Below are positions 36,189-45,188 of a stretch of DNA of 64,000 nucleotides, piece after piece. The notes below the pieces were generated by a model, which did no database searches, was not told the origin of the DNA, and saw only the letters and a list, made by a program, of their open reading frames with translations. This stretch comes from Oceanisphaera arctica (GTDB taxonomy: Bacteria > Pseudomonadota > Gammaproteobacteria > Enterobacterales > Aeromonadaceae): the NCBI RefSeq assembly GCF_002936955.1, contig NZ_MPZM01000002.1, forward strand, positions 62,001-126,000, written 5' to 3'. The first letter of the stretch is position 1, and each line of letters opens with the position of its first letter. A program made the translations under genes and the position numbers.

Positions 36189-37358
36189 ATGCTGGAATTG
36201 CTGTTTCTGCTGCTTCCGGTCGCAGCTGCCTATGGCTGGTACATGGGGCGCAGGGGAGTCCGGCAGGATGCTCAAAATAAATCCAATCATTTCTCCCGGC
36301 AATACGTTGCCGGGCTGAATTTTCTGCTTTCCGACGAGCCTGACAAGGCCGTTGATCTGTTTATTCAATTGCTGCAGGTCGACAGTGAAACCATTGAAAC
36401 CCACCTTGCCCTCGGTAACCTGTTTCGGTCCCGGGGTGAAGTTGATCGCGCCATTCGCATACACCAGAATCTGATTGCCCGTCCTAATCTGTTATTGGAA
36501 CAGCGTCATCTGGCGATGCTGGAGCTGGCGCGGGACTTTCTGGCGGCGGGCTTGCTCGACAGAGCCGAGCATATTCTGGTAGAGCTGAAAAACGACCCGG
36601 ATTATGAAGAAGAAGCTCTGAGCCAGCTGATGCAAATCTACCAGCAGCTGAAAGACTGGGAGCAGGCCATTACCGTTGCCGAGCGGCTCAAGAAGCGGCG
36701 GGGCCTCAAGGCCCTGGTGCCCATGGGGCATTTTTACTGCGAGCTGGCCGAGCAGCAATGGCGTCAGCCAGATGCCAAAGCCGCCATCGTTCAGCTCAAG
36801 AAGGCGCTGAAGGCCGATGCGGGCTGCGTCCGGGCCAATATGCGTCTGGCCGCTATTTATATGGAACAGCAGCAATGGTCGCAGGCGGCTCATTGCCTGC
36901 TACAGGTCACCGAGCATGATGCGGACTTTATCAGCGAGGTACTGGCAGACTTGCAGTATTGTTACCGGATGCTGGGCAATGAGGCGGAGTTTGTGCAGCG
37001 ACTGGAGCAGTGGGTCGCCGCAGACAGCGGTGCTACTGCTGTGCTAATGCTGGCCGACAAGGTCGGCGAAACACAGGGTGCTCTTGGTGCCGAGCAACTG
37101 GTGTTGTCGCAACTGCAGCGACACCCGACCATGAAAGGCTTTTACCGGCTGATGTCATATCATGCGGCCAATGCGGAGCAGGGCAGGGCACGGGAAAGTC
37201 TGGAAATGTTGAAGTCGCTGGTGTCCGAGCAAATCAGGCTCAAGCCCAGCCATCGCTGTGGCCAATGCGGCTTTTCTTCTAAAACATTATTCTGGCAATG
37301 TCCTTCCTGCAAACAGTGGGGCTGCATCAAACCGGTGCGTGGCCTCGATGGCGAATAA
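36189..37358 (+). CDS. lapB: LPS assembly protein B (YciM)
   Basis: A 389-residue protein anchored by an N-terminal helix, with about nine TPR repeats (roughly 70-350) and a C-terminal rubredoxin-like zinc or iron knuckle, CGQCGF...CPSCKQWG. It directs LpxC to FtsH and so limits lipid A synthesis. Length matches E. coli LapB (389). Cotranscribed with lapA. Confidence 0.96.
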   Translation: MLELLFLLLPVAAAYGWYMGRRGVRQDAQNKSNHFSRQYVAGLNFLLSDEPDKAVDLFIQLLQVDSETIETHLALGNLFRSRGEVDRAIRIHQNLIARPNLLLEQRHLAMLELARDFLAAGLLDRAEHILVELKNDPDYEEEALSQLMQIYQQLKDWEQAITVAERLKKRRGLKALVPMGHFYCELAEQQWRQPDAKAAIVQLKKALKADAGCVRANMRLAAIYMEQQQWSQAAHCLLQVTEHDADFISEVLADLQYCYRMLGNEAEFVQRLEQWVAADSGATAVLMLADKVGETQGALGAEQLVLSQLQRHPTMKGFYRLMSYHAANAEQGRARESLEMLKSLVSEQIRLKPSHRCGQCGFSSKTLFWQCPSCKQWGCIKPVRGLDGE

Positions 37359-37360
37359 GT

Positions 37361-37460
37361 GATGGTGAGGGGGGAGGCGTAAAGAGTGAGGCGTAAAGCG
37401 CCAGACACCGAATTTTCGGATGTGGTTTTTACCCCTCTCGGCTTACGCTTTTCTCCTCAC
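37361..37460. repeat. GTGAGG/GGCGTAAAG-type repeat between lapB and pyrF
   Basis: Copies of GTGAGGGGGGAGGCGTAAAG and GTGAGGCGTAAAGCG, followed by their inverted form (GGCTTACGCTTTTCTCCTCAC). Related sequence lies at 31999-32045 and, within rfbB, at 58792-58829. No coding frame. Confidence 0.55.
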
Positions 37461-37492
37461 GATACGTTGTATAAAAATTAAAGGGTAAACCC

Positions 37493-38206
37493 ATGCAAGA
37501 TTCAAAAAACCTCGATCCCAAAATCCTGATTGCCCTCGATTTTGCCGATGAACAACAGGCGCGGGCGCTGATTGCTAAACTCGATCCTGCCAGCTGCCGA
37601 CTGAAAGTCGGCAAGGAAATGTTCACCCTGTTCGGGCCTGACTTTGTACGCTCTCTGGTGCAGGCCGGATTCGATGTTTTTCTCGACCTCAAGTTTCACG
37701 ATATTCCCAATACCGTCGCCAAGGCGGTGGCCGCGGCTGCAGAGCTGGGTGTCTGGATGGTGAATGTACATGCCAGCGGTGGCCCACGGATGATGCAGGC
37801 GGCCCGTGAGGCCTTGCTGCCTTACGGTGACAAGGCGCCCTTGCTGATAGCGGTAACGGTACTGACCAGCATGACAGCTGAAGAGCTGATTCAGGTTGGT
37901 GTGCTGCGGTCTCCGGCAGAGCATGTGCTGGCCCTCGCGCGACTGACGCGTGACGCCGGGCTCGACGGCGTGGTCTGCTCGGCTCAGGAAGCCAGCCTGC
38001 TGAAAGCTGAGCTGGGGCCCGACTTCAAGCTGGTGACCCCGGGTATTCGCCCGGCCGGCAGCGATGCAGGCGATCAGCGCCGTATCATGACGCCAGAGCA
38101 AGCGGTGAGTGCAGGCAGTGATTACCTGGTGATTGGCCGACCGATCACGCAGGCGGCCGATCCGGCGGCCGTACTGACCCAGATCAATCTCAGTCTGATG
38201 CCATAA
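37493..38206 (+). CDS. pyrF: Orotidine 5'-phosphate decarboxylase
   Basis: Last step of UMP synthesis. 237 residues of the TIM-barrel family 1 type. Catalytic Asp/Lys network in [13 protein letters not shown], with [15 protein letters not shown] and [11 protein letters not shown] as further motifs. Follows lapB, as in E. coli, but a repeat stretch separates them. Confidence 0.97.
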   Translation: MQDSKNLDPKILIALDFADEQQARALIAKLDPASCRLKVGKEMFTLFGPDFVRSLVQAGFDVFLDLKFHDIPNTVAKAVAAAAELGVWMVNVHASGGPRMMQAAREALLPYGDKAPLLIAVTVLTSMTAEELIQVGVLRSPAEHVLALARLTRDAGLDGVVCSAQEASLLKAELGPDFKLVTPGIRPAGSDAGDQRRIMTPEQAVSAGSDYLVIGRPITQAADPAAVLTQINLSLMP

Positions 38207-38220
38207 TCATTCTTTAAACC

Positions 38221-38260
38221 CAGCGGTAAGCTTTAAGCCATAAGCTGTCAGTTTTAAGTT
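38221..38260. repeat. GCGGTAAGC/TTTAAGC-type short repeat after pyrF
   Basis: AGCGGTAAGCTTTAAGCCAT followed by AAGCTGTCAG, the same family as at the ends of grxD, kpsC and rfbB. Confidence 0.5.
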
Positions 38261-38375
38261 AAAGACAAACACTATGGTTTTGTAGACGGTGCCTAGCCAT
38301 CAGGCTCGGCGCCGTTTGCGGGTTCTTGCGCGCGCTAATGACACAGTTACTAACCTATTCTGATGGGGGCTTCCC

Positions 38376-38597
38376 ATGACACTGCAGTCGGCAGAGCTGC
38401 TGAGCATTATCCGCAAGCCGATGCCCTTCGGTAAATACCACGGGCAGCCCTTACTCCGCCTGCCCATGGCCTACCTGTGTTGGCTGGAGCGAAAAGGCTG
38501 GCCGGCCGGTACCCTGGGGACAGAGCTGGCACTGGTGTACGAGCTGAAGCTGAACGGCGTCGATCAGCCGTTATACTCATTACTGGAACGGCGTTAA
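38376..38597 (+). CDS. DUF3820 family protein
   Basis: A 73-residue cytoplasmic protein with the family core MPFGKYHGQPLLRLPMAYL and ERKGWPAGTLG. The FGKYHG motif resembles nuclease-associated accessory domains, but no function is proven. No neighbour suggests a role. A bidirectional terminator separates it from hns. Confidence 0.85.
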   Translation: MTLQSAELLSIIRKPMPFGKYHGQPLLRLPMAYLCWLERKGWPAGTLGTELALVYELKLNGVDQPLYSLLERR

Positions 38598-38633
38598 CGG
38601 CGGTATATTTGCCGGTGCTAACGGAGTAGAAAC

Positions 38634-38662
38634 AAAAACAGGGCCATATGGCCCTGTTTTTA
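38634..38662. terminator. Bidirectional terminator between the DUF3820 gene and hns
   Basis: AAAAACAGGGCCATATGGCCCTGTTTTT, a perfect palindrome with A and T flanks, serving the two converging genes. Confidence 0.9.
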
Positions 38663-38682
38663 ATCATAAGCACATTACTTGC

Positions 38683-39090
38683 TTATTTGATAAGGAAGTC
38701 TTCCAGTGTTTTCTCACCGCTTTCCAGCGCTTGCTGAATAGCGGAAGGTTTACGGCCCTGGCCGGTCCAGGTTTTGTGTTCGCCGTTTTCATCTTGATAT
38801 TCGTATTTGGCAGGGCGCTTGCTACGTGGAGCACTGGCTTTTTTGCCGGGCTCGGTCAGTTCAACCAGCTCGCTGATATCGATACCATCGGCGGCGAGCA
38901 GATCCATATATTCCTTCAGCTTGCGCTCACGTTCTTGTGCAGCGGCCTGTTCGGCGGCTTTGGATTCGCGCTGTTCTTCAATAACAGAAGCCAGCTTGGC
39001 TAAGCCTTCTTCCATCTGGTCCAGAGTCAGTTCACGAGTGGCGGCGCGAAGGCTACGAATGTTAAGCAAGGTTTTCAAAAAGTCTGACAT
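38683..39090 (-). CDS. hns: Histone-like nucleoid-structuring protein H-NS
   Basis: A 135-residue nucleoid protein that silences AT-rich DNA. N-terminal coiled-coil oligomerisation region (about 1-65), acidic linker, and DNA-binding C-terminus with KYEYQDENGEHKTWTGQGRK, whose TWTGQGRxP loop inserts into the AT-rich minor groove. Start at 39090 (MSDFLKTLLNIRSLRA) with AGGTG upstream. The 5' region is markedly AT-rich, as is common for self-regulated hns. Confidence 0.96.
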   Translation of the reverse strand: MSDFLKTLLNIRSLRAATRELTLDQMEEGLAKLASVIEEQRESKAAEQAAAQERERKLKEYMDLLAADGIDISELVELTEPGKKASAPRSKRPAKYEYQDENGEHKTWTGQGRKPSAIQQALESGEKTLEDFLIK

Positions 39091-39470
39091 TACATACACC
39101 TGTTGGGCTATCTTGATTTTATAATAAATTAAATTTACATCTTCATTTTAAATGAAGCAAGTTAATTAATGAGATCATTTCAATAATATTAATTATAAAA
39201 GCCATTCCAACAGTAGAATTACGTATATGTCGTTGCATTTTGCGAAATTTAATTGCCGATTAAAAAAGACCAGCTCGGTTATTGAAACTTCATATCCGGG
39301 TTGTGTATCGGCGGCTCTACCTGGCCTGAATGTTGGTCTATGAGTACAGCGGTGGCAGACTGAATTTTAAGCATATAAAAACCTGAAACATGGTTTGATC
39401 AAAAATAGAACTGTTGTTTTTTGGTCAAATGTGTTGATTTTTATCTTTTTGGCAGTAAAATCCTCCGTCT
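39091..39470. other. AT-rich region upstream of hns and of the lysine riboswitch
   Basis: About 380 bp, far richer in A+T than the rest of the window, with runs such as TTTTATAATAAATTAAATTT. It must hold the hns promoter (minus) and the riboswitch transcript promoter (plus). Likely H-NS target DNA. No gene seen. Confidence 0.5.
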
Positions 39471-39471
39471 T

Positions 39472-39615
39472 ACCTGCGTAGAGGTGCATAACGTATCAGT
39501 AGACCAGTTCAGGGTGATGCCGTTTATCCTGGTCAAAAGGACGTTATGCCGAAGTCATGTCATTTATCCGATGACTCGGCTGGGATCGGTACCGAAAGGG
39601 CCGATACTGTCATGA
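39472..39615 (+). ncRNA. Lysine riboswitch (L box) aptamer
   Basis: The conserved elements appear in order: GTAGAGGTGC at 39478-39487, CAGTA in the loop-E region, AAAAGGACGTTATGCCGAAG at 39535-39554, the P4 stem TCAT...ATGA, GGCTGGG, the P5 hairpin ATCGG...CCGAT, and ACTGTCA closing the core. These match the B. subtilis lysC L box nearly word for word. A hairpin CATGAATA/TATTCATG follows at 39611-39628. The expression platform before the GTG at 39718 is not resolved; no terminator is obvious, so translation control is more likely. Confidence 0.9.
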
Positions 39616-39717
39616 ATAGTTATTCATGATGCGCTATTGCTGGGAAAGAGAAGACGATCTTGATATCGGCCTCCTGCTCCTGGTAGTTATATTGACAACT
39701 CAGAATCAGGTATTGCC

Positions 39718-41286
39718 GTGGAATCACATCCTTTTATTCAGACCTTCTGGTCTCTGCTACCACCCTTGCTGGCCATTGTGCTGGCCATCTTCACCCGTCG
39801 TGTCCTGTTGTCTCTGGGACTGGGAATCATCCTTGGTGTACTGTTGCTACAGCAATTCAATCCGCTGACTGCCGTCACGCATCTGGGTGGAAATATTATC
39901 GGCCTGTTCTGGTCCGATAATGCCGTCAATGAATGGAATGTTAATATATTACTGTTTTTGCTGCTATTAGGTTGCATTATAAGCATGCTGAGCCGTACCG
40001 GTGCCACACTTGCGTTTGCAGAGTGGGCGCAGTCTCGTATTAAAAACCGGCGACAGGCCAAGGTAATGACCGGATTACTGGTATTTATCTTCTTCATCGA
40101 TGATTATTTTCACAGTCTTTCGGTGGGTACCATTTGTCGGCCAGTGACGGATCGTTTTCATATTTCGCGCGCCAAGCTTGCCTATTTACTGGATTCGACT
40201 GCGGCCCCTGTTTGTGTGTTGATGCCGGTTTCTTCCTGGGGGGCTTATATCATTGCACTGGTGGGAGGCATTCTGGCCAGCCACGGCCTCACCGGACAAA
40301 GTGCGTTTAGTACTTTTCTGATGATGGGTGCAATGAATTTTTATGCCATTTTCACCCTGCTGATGGTGTTGCTGGTTATCCGGGGTGGCTGGGATCTGGG
40401 CGCCATGGCACGGCATGAACAACAGGCCATGAACGGTGAGCTGTTTGACAAGGCCAAAGGCACGCCGCCCGGCGTGGCCGACAGCAGTATCACCGTAGGT
40501 CGTGTTAGCGATCTGTTGCTGGCGATAGGCACCCTGACGCTGGTAACGGTGGCGGGCTTGCTGCTGACCGGTGCTCAGGCGCTGGCACAGAACCAGGTGG
40601 AATTTTCGCTGCTGGCTGCCCTTGAAAACACCAATGTGGGTCGATCTCTGGTGTTTGGTGGCGTAGCGGGGCTACTGGTCTGCGCCTTCGCCATGTTTAA
40701 GCACAAGGCATCGCTGTCAGACTGGGGTCATACCTTGAAGGTCGGGCTCAAGGGTATGTTGCCGGCGATATATATCCTGTTGTTTGCCTGGACCATTGCC
40801 GGCCTGATTAGCGAGCTGCAAACCGGTAAATATCTGGCGTCGCTGGTACAGCAAAGCATACCGCTGTTCATGTTGCCGGCTATTCTGTTTCTGCTGGCCG
40901 GGGTCATGGCCTTTGCCACCGGCACCAGCTGGGGTACGTTTGGCGTAATGCTGCCCATTGCCGCCGACATGACCATGGCCATTGATGCATCCTTGCTGCT
41001 GCCGGGGATGTCGGCGGTGATGGCGGGAGCGGTATTCGGTGATCACTGCTCTCCAATATCTGACACCACTATCCTGTCTTCTACCGGTGCCTCCTGCCAC
41101 CATATCGATCATGTGATCACGCAGCTGCCTTATGCGCTCTCTATCGCCCTGGTCAGCGTCATTGGCTATCTGGCTCTGGGCTACAGCGCCTCAGTCGGAA
41201 TGGGCCTGATGGCGGCGCTGGCGGCCTTTATGCTGGTGCTGGCAGGATGGGCCTGGCAACAGCGCGGCCTTTCACCGGCACAGTAA
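39718..41286 (+). CDS. lysW: NhaC-family transporter under lysine riboswitch control, probable lysine importer LysW
   Basis: A 522-residue inner-membrane protein with about 12 helices of the NhaC Na+/H+ antiporter fold. Conserved parts are FFIDDYFHSLSVGTICRPV, APVCVLMPVSSWGAYI, TGTSWGTFGVMLPIA and FGDHCSPISDTTILSSTGA. The family contains antiporters and amino-acid transporters. The lysine riboswitch directly upstream argues that this one moves lysine, as described for LysW in Shewanella and Vibrio. Start is GTG at 39718 with a weak CAGG upstream. A terminator follows. Confidence 0.88.
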   Translation: MESHPFIQTFWSLLPPLLAIVLAIFTRRVLLSLGLGIILGVLLLQQFNPLTAVTHLGGNIIGLFWSDNAVNEWNVNILLFLLLLGCIISMLSRTGATLAFAEWAQSRIKNRRQAKVMTGLLVFIFFIDDYFHSLSVGTICRPVTDRFHISRAKLAYLLDSTAAPVCVLMPVSSWGAYIIALVGGILASHGLTGQSAFSTFLMMGAMNFYAIFTLLMVLLVIRGGWDLGAMARHEQQAMNGELFDKAKGTPPGVADSSITVGRVSDLLLAIGTLTLVTVAGLLLTGAQALAQNQVEFSLLAALENTNVGRSLVFGGVAGLLVCAFAMFKHKASLSDWGHTLKVGLKGMLPAIYILLFAWTIAGLISELQTGKYLASLVQQSIPLFMLPAILFLLAGVMAFATGTSWGTFGVMLPIAADMTMAIDASLLLPGMSAVMAGAVFGDHCSPISDTTILSSTGASCHHIDHVITQLPYALSIALVSVIGYLALGYSASVGMGLMAALAAFMLVLAGWAWQQRGLSPAQ

Positions 41287-41303
41287 CGGCTAACGTTTGG
41301 CGG

Positions 41304-41347
41304 TAAAAAAGGCCCGGTATCAATATGATACCGGGCCTTTTTTGTTG
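41304..41347 (+). terminator. Terminator of the lysW-like gene
   Basis: AAAAAAGGCCCGGTATC / GATACCGGGCCTTTTTT, a perfect long stem with T-run. Confidence 0.92.
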
Positions 41348-41371
41348 TCATACCTATCCCATTAAACAACC

Positions 41372-41660
41372 GATCGCTCTTCATCCCGAACAAAGGGCCC
41401 GCTCCACCGACCCGCTTCAAGCACCTCCATGTGACGCTCAGCACATGACATCCCTGTCATGTGATGGTCGGTGGAGCAGATCCCTTTGTCCTCCTTGATA
41501 CTTCGGCGTCGCCTGTTGGTGCAGTCTGCAGACAACTCGGTGTTCCAGAAGAGGTAGCAGAGCCAGCCTCCCCCGACCGTGACATGCCATGGCCGAAAAA
41601 TGCTCCTGCCGTTCCGGCATTCCCGCCCTCCCTGGCGGTCAGATGGCATGTCCGAGCTTA
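41372..41660 (-). repeat. Mosaic repeat, copy B, in a 610-bp stretch without genes
   Basis: On the minus strand, 41372-41560 repeats the two outer blocks of copy A (20904-21118), with a different centre built around CATGACAGGGATGTCATG. The centre of copy A reappears at about 41590-41650 on the plus strand. No frame in 41287-41897 has family support. Confidence 0.6.
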
Positions 41661-41852
41661 GAGGGGGCGAGCTTGTCTCGCCGTGACGAATGATTTCAGC
41701 CTGACCGAACATCCGGTGAATGTTCGCAGCTGGCGGACATCGTGAGTGTCATTCCCTGTAGCGTGTCGAGGGAGGTGGCTGTGTTGCCTCTGATCTCGGG
41801 TTTAAAAATGATCAGATGTTTATTCAAATTGGTATCAGCTTTGCCGGGCAAA

Positions 41853-41883
41853 CAAAAAAAGGAGCCTTTCGGCTCCTTTTGTG
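41853..41883 (-). terminator. Terminator of putP
   Basis: On the minus strand, AAAAGGAGCC-GAAA-GGCTCCTTTTTTT, 14 bp past the putP stop. Confidence 0.9.
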
Positions 41884-41897
41884 TTTGCTATGAAAGA

Positions 41898-43361
41898 TTA
41901 AAGCTCGGATTCCATCCGTCGGAAACCCAGTACCACGGTTTTAACAGGCGGGGTATCCATTCGGCTGATCAGGATGCATGCCAGGCCGCCAATCAGGAAG
42001 CCGGGTACAATTTCGTACAAATCGAACAGGCCGCCACTCAGTTGCTTCCAGCCGATCACGGTCAGTGCACCCAGCACAATACCGGCAAGGGCACCGTTGC
42101 GGGTAAGGCGTGGCCAGTACACAGAGAGAATAATCACGGGGCCAAAGGCGGCACCAAAACCGGCCCAGGCATAGCTGACCAGACCAAGCACGGTCGATTG
42201 CGGGTCGAGTGCTATCAGCATGGAGCAGACCGCCACCCCTAACACCGCAAATCGGCCTACCCACACCAGTTCGTTATCACCGGCGGCCGGGCGTAACCAG
42301 CGCTTGTAAAAGTCTTCGGTAATGGCGGAAGAGCACACCAGCAACTGGGAATCGATGGTACTCATGATGGCCGACATGATGGCGGCAATCAGCAAACCGG
42401 CCACCCAGGGGTTAAACACCGTATTGGCCAGGGCCAGGAAGACGGTTTCCGGGTTATCCAGCGGGGCACCGGCAAAATAGACGGCACCGGCCAGGCCCAC
42501 ACCCAGGGAGCCAATCAGCGACAGCAGCATCCAGCTCATGGCGATACGGCGAGACAGAGGAACGGATTTTGGCGAGTCGATGGCCATAAAGCGGGCCAGA
42601 ATATGCGGCTGACCAAAGTAGCCCAGTCCCCAGGCCAACAGGCTGATGCCGCTGAGCAGAGAAAAGTCGTGGAACAAGTCCAGTTTGGTTGCGTCCATGG
42701 TGCTCAGGGTCGTCAGGGTCTGGTCGATGCCGCCCAGCTCGTTCATCACCGCCCAAGGCACCACTATCAACGCCAGCAGCATCAGTATGCCCTGAAAAAA
42801 ATCGGTCCAGGATACCGCCAGAAAGCCGCCCATAAAGGTATAAGCGACGATAACGCTGCCACCGATAATCAGTGCGGTCAGGTAGGGCAGGCCAAAGACC
42901 TTTTCGAACAGTATGGCGCCACCCACCAGCCCGGAGGCGGTATAGAAAATAAAGAACAGCAGTATGGTGACGGCTGCAATGACCCGGATAAGACCGCTGT
43001 TATCGGCCAGCCGATTTTCCAGAAAATCGGGCAGGGTAAGGGAGTCGTTGGCCTGTTCGGTGTAGACCCGCAGCCGCTTGGCCACGAACAGCCAATTGAG
43101 CCAGGCTCCGATGACCAGGCCGATGCCAATCCAGGCCTGGTTGATGCCATACAGGTAAACGGCGCCGGGCAAGCCGAGCAGCAGCCAGCCGCTCATGTCC
43201 GACGCGCCGACGCTCAGGGCTGCCACGCCGGGACCCAGACGGCGACCACCCAGAATATAATCGCTCAGCGAACTGGTGGCTTTGTAGGCCACCAGACCGA
43301 TAAGCATGGTCAGCAGCAGATAGCCGACAAAGGTAATCAGAATAGGGAGTTCTATGGTCAT
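41898..43361 (-). CDS. putP: Sodium/proline symporter
   Basis: Inner-membrane Na+-coupled proline importer of the SSS family, 487 residues, about 13 helices. LSVGASDMSGWLLLGLPGAVY carries the substrate and Na+ residues of helix 2, and GYFGQPHILARFMAI and AIMSAIMSTIDSQLLVCSSA are further PutP signatures. No putA lies nearby. Single gene with its own terminator. Confidence 0.96.
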   Translation of the reverse strand: MTIELPILITFVGYLLLTMLIGLVAYKATSSLSDYILGGRRLGPGVAALSVGASDMSGWLLLGLPGAVYLYGINQAWIGIGLVIGAWLNWLFVAKRLRVYTEQANDSLTLPDFLENRLADNSGLIRVIAAVTILLFFIFYTASGLVGGAILFEKVFGLPYLTALIIGGSVIVAYTFMGGFLAVSWTDFFQGILMLLALIVVPWAVMNELGGIDQTLTTLSTMDATKLDLFHDFSLLSGISLLAWGLGYFGQPHILARFMAIDSPKSVPLSRRIAMSWMLLSLIGSLGVGLAGAVYFAGAPLDNPETVFLALANTVFNPWVAGLLIAAIMSAIMSTIDSQLLVCSSAITEDFYKRWLRPAAGDNELVWVGRFAVLGVAVCSMLIALDPQSTVLGLVSYAWAGFGAAFGPVIILSVYWPRLTRNGALAGIVLGALTVIGWKQLSGGLFDLYEIVPGFLIGGLACILISRMDTPPVKTVVLGFRRMESEL

Positions 43362-43537
43362 AAGTGGGTTCCTGTTGTACCAAACAGCATTTTCGCCTTC
43401 CGTGTGGGCGAACTAAACAAATGTTACATCATAAAACCGAATAACTCCCGATTCCTGTAACCTTATGACGGAGTTGCATAATAAATCGACAGGCTTCGCA
43501 TAGAACTGTCTGATTCAATGTGAATTTTTTGCAAAAA

Positions 43538-43597
43538 GAAAAGGGTCGGAGTCAGTTTGGAATTCAGTATTCCAGAACATTGACTCCGACCCTTTTT
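43538..43597. repeat. Inverted repeat with AAAGGGTCGGAGTCA arms
   Basis: Perfect 15-bp arms, AAAGGGTCGGAGTCA and TGACTCCGACCCTTT, around a 28-bp centre that itself contains GGAAT...ATTCC. Arms of this kind are known from REP-type elements of gammaproteobacteria. Placed 17 bp past the anti-sigma stop codon and followed by T-rich sequence, it may also serve as a terminator. Confidence 0.75.
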
Positions 43598-43614
43598 ATC
43601 CCCATTTACTGTGG

Positions 43615-44343
43615 TTATATCGCCCTTTCCAGCGAGGCCTTGATCTTGCTGGCCATCTTGCCGACGTCTTCTTCCAGCTCGCTGACCACCACCAGGCGGT
43701 TGAGGGTCATGGGGATGACTTCACCGTGATAATGGTCATCCGAGAAGCTGTTTACCAGCTGCAAGGCCCGGTCGGCCGGTACGATAAAGACGTGTACCCT
43801 GTCGTGCTCTCCCTGAATCACCAGATGCGCCGCCGGCCCCCCGGCAAACATGCAGTGGTTGGCATAATACACCTTGCCCACATCGGCCATGTCGTTGATA
43901 CGAGTGCCATAAGGCTCTAATTTGGCGTTGATGGTGCTGAGGCTGACTGCTTCATCCACATATTGGGTGAAAGGCATTTCCCATTGCACATGACTCATCG
44001 CCACCTGGCCAATCGAGGGCGGCAGAGGTTCCGCTTCGGCGGAAAAATGCATAAAGCGGGTAGAGAAACCCAGCGCAAAGGTCACGGAAGCGGCCATTGC
44101 CAGATGGCGCCAACCGAAACCTTCACGCTTGTCCGGCTGGCGCAACAGGTGCGACAGCATCAGTTTGTCGGGCAGGGTATCGGGCACCGGCTCGTGCAGT
44201 GCACGCGCCAGTTTGTGATTGAAGTCTTTTATTTCACCCATAAATTGCCGGTTGCCGGCGTTAGTAGTTGAGGCACTGATAAAGTCAGAACTCTTGTCGT
44301 TGGGATCGGCATAAGCCCGACGTCTGAACTCCAGGTCATCCAT
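43615..44343 (-). CDS. Anti-sigma factor, DUF3379 family
   Basis: A 242-residue membrane protein. The N-terminal cytoplasmic part begins MDDLEFRRRAYADPND, as in DUF3379 proteins, then one helix at about 83-101 (AMAASVTFALGFSTRFM) and a periplasmic domain. Its start overlaps the end of the sigma gene by 8 bp, the usual sigma/anti-sigma coupling. It should hold the sigma factor inactive at the membrane. The signal is unknown. Confidence 0.85.
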   Translation of the reverse strand: MDDLEFRRRAYADPNDKSSDFISASTTNAGNRQFMGEIKDFNHKLARALHEPVPDTLPDKLMLSHLLRQPDKREGFGWRHLAMAASVTFALGFSTRFMHFSAEAEPLPPSIGQVAMSHVQWEMPFTQYVDEAVSLSTINAKLEPYGTRINDMADVGKVYYANHCMFAGGPAAHLVIQGEHDRVHVFIVPADRALQLVNSFSDDHYHGEVIPMTLNRLVVVSELEEDVGKMASKIKASLERAI

Positions 44344-44905
44344 TGCTTTGGCCTCGCGAGGATTTGTCTTGGTCCATGGCCTCTTTCAGCTTGTTGCGGG
44401 CACGAAAGAGGCGGGTCATTACGGTATTCTTGTTCAAGTCCAGTATCTCGGCTATTTCTTCACCACTAAAACCACCCAGTACCTGCAGTAGCAGTGGTTC
44501 ACGATATTCTTCGGCCAGCTCGGCAATGTGCCGGCGCAGCCATTCGGTTTCCATATCCTGCTCCGGCCCCGGGCTGTGCTTGTCGGGCACCGGCACGCTG
44601 TCCAGATCGACCAGATCGAACTGCTTGCGCTCGAAACGACGGGCATTTTCTCGCCGTAATATGGTAATCAGCCATGCCTTGGCGGCTTTTTCGTCTTTCA
44701 GGCTGTCCAGCGCCTTCCAGGCACGCAAAAATGTCTCTTGCACCAGATCTTCGGAGACCTGCCTGTCATGGCAAAGCCAGAAAGCATAACGAAACAAGTC
44801 GCCATGAAAGGCATACACCAGCGCCTCATAGCGCTTTTGTTTTATTACCATGCTTTTAGAGACCGCATCCGGCTTGGTCTTCTTTCGCCCGAATAAAGAA
44901 ATCAT
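44336..44905 (-). CDS. ECF-type RNA polymerase sigma factor
   Basis: A 189-residue sigma-70 family factor: region 2 (FRYAFWLCHDRQVSEDLVQE with TFLRAWKAL) and region 4 (LLLQVLGGFSGEEIAEILDL with NTVMTRLFRARNKL). Between them is a linker rich in Asp and Pro. It pairs with the overlapping DUF3379 anti-sigma gene. Such pairs in Vibrio and Aeromonas relatives lack well-defined regulons. The frame starts at an ATG with hydrophilic lead residues MISLFGRKK. Confidence 0.92.
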   Translation of the reverse strand: MISLFGRKKTKPDAVSKSMVIKQKRYEALVYAFHGDLFRYAFWLCHDRQVSEDLVQETFLRAWKALDSLKDEKAAKAWLITILRRENARRFERKQFDLVDLDSVPVPDKHSPGPEQDMETEWLRRHIAELAEEYREPLLLQVLGGFSGEEIAEILDLNKNTVMTRLFRARNKLKEAMDQDKSSRGQSNG

Positions 44906-45111
44906 TGTTCACCGTTGAAATAGGGTGGCTAAATTCAGTCTACTCACTCTTAAAGTCTCGTGCGAGCAATGATTGATGACGGATTATTGTGTTATTGATG
45001 CTGATATTGCCGTAAAAAACGCCATCATAGTGACTGATAACCCATCATTTATCGGACATCAATATTTTCAAGCGGCTGTTTAAAACCGGGCATGCCGTTG
45101 CTAAGATACCA

Positions 45112-45128
45112 GGGAGGTCAGACCTCTT
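45112..45128. promoter_or_regulatory. Possible FadR operator upstream of fadI
   Basis: GGGAGGTCAGACCTCTT. The centre GGTCAGACC equals that of the E. coli FadR consensus AACTGGTCAGACCAGTT, but the outer positions differ. It lies 60 bp before fadI. Confidence 0.4.
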
Positions 45129-45188
45129 TCCGAGCCGAAATTTGCAACTGCGCGGTTTGCCACTTCTGGCTTATAACAAGGAGCGTAC

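Noticed and set aside
39626-39868. 80-codon plus-strand frame starting after the lysine riboswitch
   Set aside because: It overlaps the start of the NhaC-type gene in another frame and lacks a ribosome site and any homology. A leader peptide role is unlikely since control is by the aptamer.
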